From positions 1-45,541 of the forward strand of contig SCQD01000319.1 of the NCBI GenBank assembly GCA_004299145.1: DNA of 45,541 nucleotides, written 5' to 3'. The DNA is from Methylococcaceae bacterium. GTDB lineage: Bacteria; Pseudomonadota; Gammaproteobacteria; Methylococcales; Methylococcaceae. The translations under genes were made by a program, and so were the position numbers. Numbering within the stretch: position 1 is the first letter of the stretch; each line of letters starts with the position of its first letter. Under the pieces are notes generated by a model. It worked only from the letters and a program-made list of their open reading frames with translations, did no database searches and was not told where the DNA came from. This document shows positions 42,099 to 45,541 of this stretch, piece after piece.

Positions 42099-42120
42099 AA
42101 TGTATTTTTCTGGCACAGTT

Positions 42121-43446
42121 TCAACGTTCTTCCAAGGCAAAACGTAAAGAATCCAGCCACGGGCCCAATAGATATTCGGCTACCGTGCGCATTCCCGTGC
42201 GAATGCTGCAAAGCACCTGCATGCCGGGATACAGCCGATACACGTGATCCTTGGCGGAAAATTGGTTTTTTTCGGTTTCGATGCGGACCTTGTAAAAGGC
42301 GTTTTTTTCTTCCGTCACGATGGCATCCGGGCTGACTGTGCGCACCACGCCTTCAATGTGGCCGAAACGCGCAGCATCGGGCGTATTCAGCGTCACCCGC
42401 ACTTTTTGTCCTTCATGCACGTAACCGATGTCTTGCAAGGGCAGCTTGGCTTCGATGACCAGGCGATCTTCCATTGGCACGATTTCCACGACTGTCTGAC
42501 CGGGCTGCACTACTTCACCGCGAGCCGCTACCGCCAGGGTTTTCACAATTCCTTTAACAGGGGAACGCAATACGGTGCGCTCGCGGGCTTGTTTATATTT
42601 CAAGGCGCGCTGCGACAACTCGTCGAAAGAACGTTGCGCTTCGGTCATTTCCGCGCGGGCTTTTTCGATGAACCCTTCCCGCATCGACGCCAAGTGCTCC
42701 CGAGCTTCCTGGTGAGCGGCTTCGATGCGCGGCAGGGCCGCTTGATCCGTGTCGATCTGTCCCCGCACCGTTTCCCACTGCCGCGCCAGATCCAGATGCA
42801 TCATGCGATTGGTCAATTCGCGTTGCAGCATGGTTTCGCTGATGTGCACCTGTTCGGCCAACATCGCCAAAGTCTTGCGGTGGCTTTGCAAACGCGTCTG
42901 GGTTTCTTTCAGTTCCTGTTGGCGCTGGGTGATCAGATTTTCCTGCTCTTGAATATCGTGGTTGATCCGGCTGCGGCGGTTATTGAATATTTCGCGGGAC
43001 TCTGCGACCAAGTGAGGCGCCTGTTGTTCCAGTTCCTCGGGAAAACGCGGCGCATCCAGCCATTCAGCTTCGGCCTGCAAGCGAATGATGTCAATGCGCA
43101 GATTGACGATGCGTGAAGATAATTCGTCAAATTCCGATGTGGCCCGCAGGGGATCCAGCAATACCAAGGGCTGATCCAGTTCGACGATCCTGCCTTCTTC
43201 GACCAGAATTTCCGCCACCATGCCGCCTTCCAGGTGCTGAACGGCTTTTAGGCGAGTGACCGGCAATACTTCGCCCACGGCATTGCTCACTACGTCCAGG
43301 GGGGCGGTAATTGCCCACACGCACAATAGCCCCATCAACAGAGTGCTGTATGCCAGCAGGCGATGCGTATACGGCACCGCTGCCAGCCATCGGTAACTCC
43401 GTGTCAGCGCCACGCCGGGCGGCCATTGGAGGAATCGACGCATCAT
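42121..43446 (-). CDS. HlyD-family type I secretion adaptor (membrane fusion protein)
   Basis: A 441-residue periplasmic adaptor that links the ABC exporter to TolC. One N-terminal membrane helix (LLAYSTLLMGLLCVWAITAPL, residues ~30-50) precedes the lipoyl/barrel-sandwich half GEVLPVTRLKAVQHLEGGMVAEILVEEGRIVE. A long alpha-helical hairpin follows (~95-285), then the second lipoyl half RTVLRSPVKGIVKTLAVAARGEVVQPGQTVVEIVPMED and the C-terminal beta domain ending in YRLYPGMQVLCSIRTGMRTVAEYLLGPW, the common HlyD end. Starts 14 bases after the ABC stop. Complete, normal length. Confidence 0.92.
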   Translation of the reverse strand: MMRRFLQWPPGVALTRSYRWLAAVPYTHRLLAYSTLLMGLLCVWAITAPLDVVSNAVGEVLPVTRLKAVQHLEGGMVAEILVEEGRIVELDQPLVLLDPLRATSEFDELSSRIVNLRIDIIRLQAEAEWLDAPRFPEELEQQAPHLVAESREIFNNRRSRINHDIQEQENLITQRQQELKETQTRLQSHRKTLAMLAEQVHISETMLQRELTNRMMHLDLARQWETVRGQIDTDQAALPRIEAAHQEAREHLASMREGFIEKARAEMTEAQRSFDELSQRALKYKQARERTVLRSPVKGIVKTLAVAARGEVVQPGQTVVEIVPMEDRLVIEAKLPLQDIGYVHEGQKVRVTLNTPDAARFGHIEGVVRTVSPDAIVTEEKNAFYKVRIETEKNQFSAKDHVYRLYPGMQVLCSIRTGMRTVAEYLLGPWLDSLRFALEER

Positions 43447-43460
43447 TCAGGAAACCTTAG

Positions 43461-45107
43461 TCATTCCGTTACGCGGCGGCCTTGCCGCAACTGGTCCAAA
43501 TCCAGCACCTGCCCGGCGCCGCGCAATAGCGTAGTATCGTGCGTTACCACCACGATAGTGCGTTTTTGCCGCGCCAAATCGAGCAAACATTGATAAACAA
43601 CCTGTATGCCTTCGCGATCCAATCCATCGGAAGGTTCGTCCATTACCACCAGTGGCCCGTCCACCGCCAAGGCGCGCGCCAAAGCCAGCCTGCGCCGCAA
43701 CCCCGGCGCCAGATTACGGCCACCGTCCTGTAGGCGGAACTCCAGGCCTTGCGGCAATTCATCGACGAAACGCAGCAGATCCGCCGCAGCAAGACATTGC
43801 CGTAACCGGACTTCACTCAAATCGGTGCGCGCCGCGACTAAGTTTTCACGTAGCGTGCCATCCAGAAAGACGGTTTCTTGCGGTACGTAGCTGACCTGGG
43901 TGCGCCACCAAGCCGTTGCCAATTGGCGTACTTCCACGCCATCGGCGAGTACTTGGCCTTGAGTCGGTTCGATCAATCCCACGATAATGCGGGCCAGCTG
44001 TGTTTTACCGCAACCATTGCGGCCGGTAATGGCCAACGCTTCGCCTGCGGCCAGCTTGACCGAAATGCCTTGCAGCAAAGGCGACAAATGCCCTGCGCCG
44101 TGGAATCCCACGCCACGCAGTTCCAGATTGCCCCGATAGACCGGCAACGCGGTGCCCGTGCCCGATTCCACCTCAATCGCCGCAAAGCGGCGCGCCGCTT
44201 CGATGTGTTGATCGGCCTGACGCAACGGGCTACCCAGCGCAATCAGCCGGGACAAAGGTTGCAGAGCGCGTGCGGCGATGATATTGGCGCCGATGATGGT
44301 GCCCACGCTCAAATCGCCGGCCACGACCAGTACCGCGCCCACGGCAATCAGGCAAACGCTCAACAAGGACTGCAAGCCTTGCACTTGGGAAGCCTGGCTG
44401 GTCTGGCGCGCCGCCAAGTTCAGGCGCAGTTGGCGCAGGCTGGCGCCGAGTTCCTGCCATTGCCGCATCAAAAAGGCTTGCCCACCGAATTGACGCAATG
44501 CATCGGCGGCATGGCTGGTCGCCGCCGTCAAAGCGTTGACCTTTTCGGCGACCTGGGTTAACTGGCGGACGTTGTCCTGCAAATCGCTGTGCGTCCACCA
44601 ACCGGCCAGCGCGAACAGCCCAAAAAACCCCAGTGCCACGCCGGCCAACGCCGGCGACAACAAAGCCAGCACGATGAGAAACAACAAGGAAAACGGTAAA
44701 TCGGCCAGCGTTGCGAGATTAGGCGCGCTCAACACGCTTTCCGCTTGCTCCAGGTGCCGCAGCAATACAGTCCGCTCGCCGAGTGGACGTGCATCCAAAG
44801 CAGCCGTGCGCGCCGTCAACAACAGTCCAAACACGCCGGTTGCCAAGCGTTCGTCGTTGTTGTCGACGATTTCCTGCGCCAGTTGTATGCGCAAAGCGCG
44901 TAAGGCGAATTCGGCGCACACCGCCAATATGGCGCCACTGGTCAAAGTTAATAACGTGGCTGTTATACCGTAGGTCACGTAGCGGTTAAGTATCAGCATG
45001 ACGTAAAGCGAGGAAGCCAAGCCCAGCACGTTAATCAGCAATGAAGCCAATAAAAGGCGTAGCGCCGCTGCTGGTTTGCGCCGTAGTCGCAGGATCAACT
45101 CATGCAT
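43461..45107 (-). CDS. Type I secretion ABC transporter with altered signature motif
   Basis: A 548-residue half-transporter: membrane domain with six hydrophobic segments (~15-320) and a nucleotide-binding domain (~335-548). Walker A is GRNGCGKT, Q-loop VSYVPQE, Walker B LVVMDEPSDGLD with the catalytic Glu, H-loop VVTHD. The ABC signature, normally LSGGQ, is LAPGL (in GGRNLAPGLRRRLALARAL): Ser to Ala, Gly to Pro, Gln to Leu. There is no N-terminal C39 peptidase domain, which points to an RTX-type rather than a double-glycine substrate. ATG 45107 (MHELILRL) is preferred over an upstream frame to 45137 that runs into a repeat. First gene of the operon; the likely cargo in view is the RTX protein at 5523-8852, by inference. 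Confidence 0.9.
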   Translation of the reverse strand: MHELILRLRRKPAAALRLLLASLLINVLGLASSLYVMLILNRYVTYGITATLLTLTSGAILAVCAEFALRALRIQLAQEIVDNNDERLATGVFGLLLTARTAALDARPLGERTVLLRHLEQAESVLSAPNLATLADLPFSLLFLIVLALLSPALAGVALGFFGLFALAGWWTHSDLQDNVRQLTQVAEKVNALTAATSHAADALRQFGGQAFLMRQWQELGASLRQLRLNLAARQTSQASQVQGLQSLLSVCLIAVGAVLVVAGDLSVGTIIGANIIAARALQPLSRLIALGSPLRQADQHIEAARRFAAIEVESGTGTALPVYRGNLELRGVGFHGAGHLSPLLQGISVKLAAGEALAITGRNGCGKTQLARIIVGLIEPTQGQVLADGVEVRQLATAWWRTQVSYVPQETVFLDGTLRENLVAARTDLSEVRLRQCLAAADLLRFVDELPQGLEFRLQDGGRNLAPGLRRRLALARALAVDGPLVVMDEPSDGLDREGIQVVYQCLLDLARQKRTIVVVTHDTTLLRGAGQVLDLDQLRQGRRVTE

Positions 45108-45126
45108 AAAAATAAGCGGCGGAATT

Positions 45127-45231
45127 ATCGTTCCCACGGTCTCCGTGGGAACGCATCCCGCGACGCTCTGCGTCGCGAAACAGGACGCAGAGCGTCCAAG
45201 GCTGCATTCCCACGCGGAGCGTGGGAACGAT
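45127..45231. repeat. Composite palindromic repeat of four hairpins
   Basis: Four stem-3nt loop-stem hairpins in a row: CGTTCCCACGG/CCGTGGGAACG (45129-45153), CGCGACGC/GCGTCGCG (45159-45177), GGACGC/GCGTCC (45183-45197) and TTCCCACGC/GCGTGGGAA (~45208-45228). The first and last are also complementary to each other (ATCGTTCCCACG at one end, CGTGGGAACGAT at the other), so the whole can fold as one nested palindrome. It lies between the edge gene and the ABC gene and could limit readthrough. REP/BIME-like. Confidence 0.88.
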
Positions 45232-45235
45232 TACT

Positions 45236-45541
45236 TTAAACAGCATCAGCTTCCGTCGCCTCATTCGGCGTCCAGGCAATGCCCGCTTCATGAAAACGCT
45301 GCCAAAGGCGCTGCCACAATACATGGATGGCTTTGCTTTTAAGATTGGGGTTCTGGGTAAAAAACTTTACATCGTACCGTGCCACCCAGCACGACTCGAC
45401 CGATACCACCCCGGCAAAGGACACGGAAGACGGCGGATTTGCCAGACAGTGGGGATTATCGGGCAGGCACTCGCGAATCAACGCCATGATTTTGTCGGGA
45501 TCGTGGCGAGTATCGAGGTGCACAGGCACCGTATTTTTGAT
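45236..45541 (-). CDS. C-terminal part of a mechanosensitive-channel-like protein, cut by the window edge
   Basis: The frame is open from the window end to the stop at 45236, about 101 residues. The start at 45529 (GTG) is probably internal, since the frame continues off the window as IKNTVPVHLDTRHDP. The layout, a beta segment NTVPVHLDTRHDPDKIMALIRECL, then SVESCWVARYDVKFFTQNP, then a helix KAIHVLWQRLWQRFHEAGIAWTP, is that of the MscS C-terminal alpha/beta domain (VxxxTDPEKV..., ending AGIxxP). The N-terminal membrane part is outside the window. A composite repeat separates it from the ABC gene. Confidence 0.55.
   Translation of the reverse strand: MKNTVPVHLDTRHDPDKIMALIRECLPDNPHCLANPPSSVSFAGVVSVESCWVARYDVKFFTQNPNLKSKAIHVLWQRLWQRFHEAGIAWTPNEATEADAV

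Noticed and set aside
45127-45231. Possible CRISPR array
   Set aside because: Units are self-complementary hairpins of unequal type without unique spacers of regular length. No other regularly spaced direct repeats were seen, including next to the csm genes.
1-45541. tRNA, rRNA, transposase or integrase genes
   Set aside because: Looked for by eye in gaps and among frames; none found that I can support.

Overview
The window reads as a piece of a gammaproteobacterial chromosome. A Methylococcales-type methanotroph relative is my best guess, from the comEC/DUF2062 pairing, the style of the palindromic intergenic repeats and the general look of the proteins. That placement is an inference and no rRNA or other marker gene is present.

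Layout. (1) 1-2527, plus strand: remains of a type III-A CRISPR effector operon (csm3-csm4-csm5). Each of the three genes is broken in a different way: an internal deletion with frameshift, a 7-bp tandem duplication, and a second internal deletion with frameshift. No CRISPR array, cas6 or csm6 is visible here. (2) 2659-14613, mixed strands: an acyltransferase-3/SGNH membrane protein, a small helical hypothetical protein, a 1109-residue RTX protein built from four modules of about 139 residues, a dynamin-like GTPase, a DUF2062 membrane protein and comEC. (3) 14647-45541: every gene is on the minus strand. Reading in the direction of transcription (high to low coordinates): an MscS-like fragment at the edge; a complete type I secretion operon (ABC, HlyD, TolC); an operon of NRPS A-MT-PCP, a stand-alone TubC-docked condensation protein, a short AMP-forming ligase, an unrecognised 284-residue protein and a P-type ATPase without the CPx metal motif; a secreted metallo-beta-lactamase-fold protein, a lipoprotein alpha/beta hydrolase and a secreted GlcG-type protein; two tandem flavin monooxygenases; an MFS transporter; a small membrane protein; a CPA2-type antiporter, an acyl carrier protein and a stand-alone thioester reductase; an alginate-export-type porin coupled to a sulfotransferase; and a methyltransferase.

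How it may work together. The minus-strand block has the parts of a split NRPS-like pathway: an amino acid is activated, methylated and tethered by A-MT-PCP, handed to the docked condensation protein, combined with an acid activated by the free ligase and/or carried on the free ACP, possibly oxidised by the flavoproteins, and released reductively by the thioester reductase. The condensation protein has HNxxxDT in place of HHxxxDG, so it may not do ordinary peptide-bond chemistry. Whether the ACP/reductase end (17.6-20.5 kb) and the NRPS end (31-40 kb) form one pathway is an inference from shared strand and family content.

Repeats. Three copies of an 80-91 bp palindromic element lie at 15282, 23116 and 27291 in the minus-strand block. 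A second repeat family (core GTAGGGTACGC on the minus strand) supplies the stop codons of both the acp and tolC genes. A composite of four short hairpins sits upstream of the ABC transporter.
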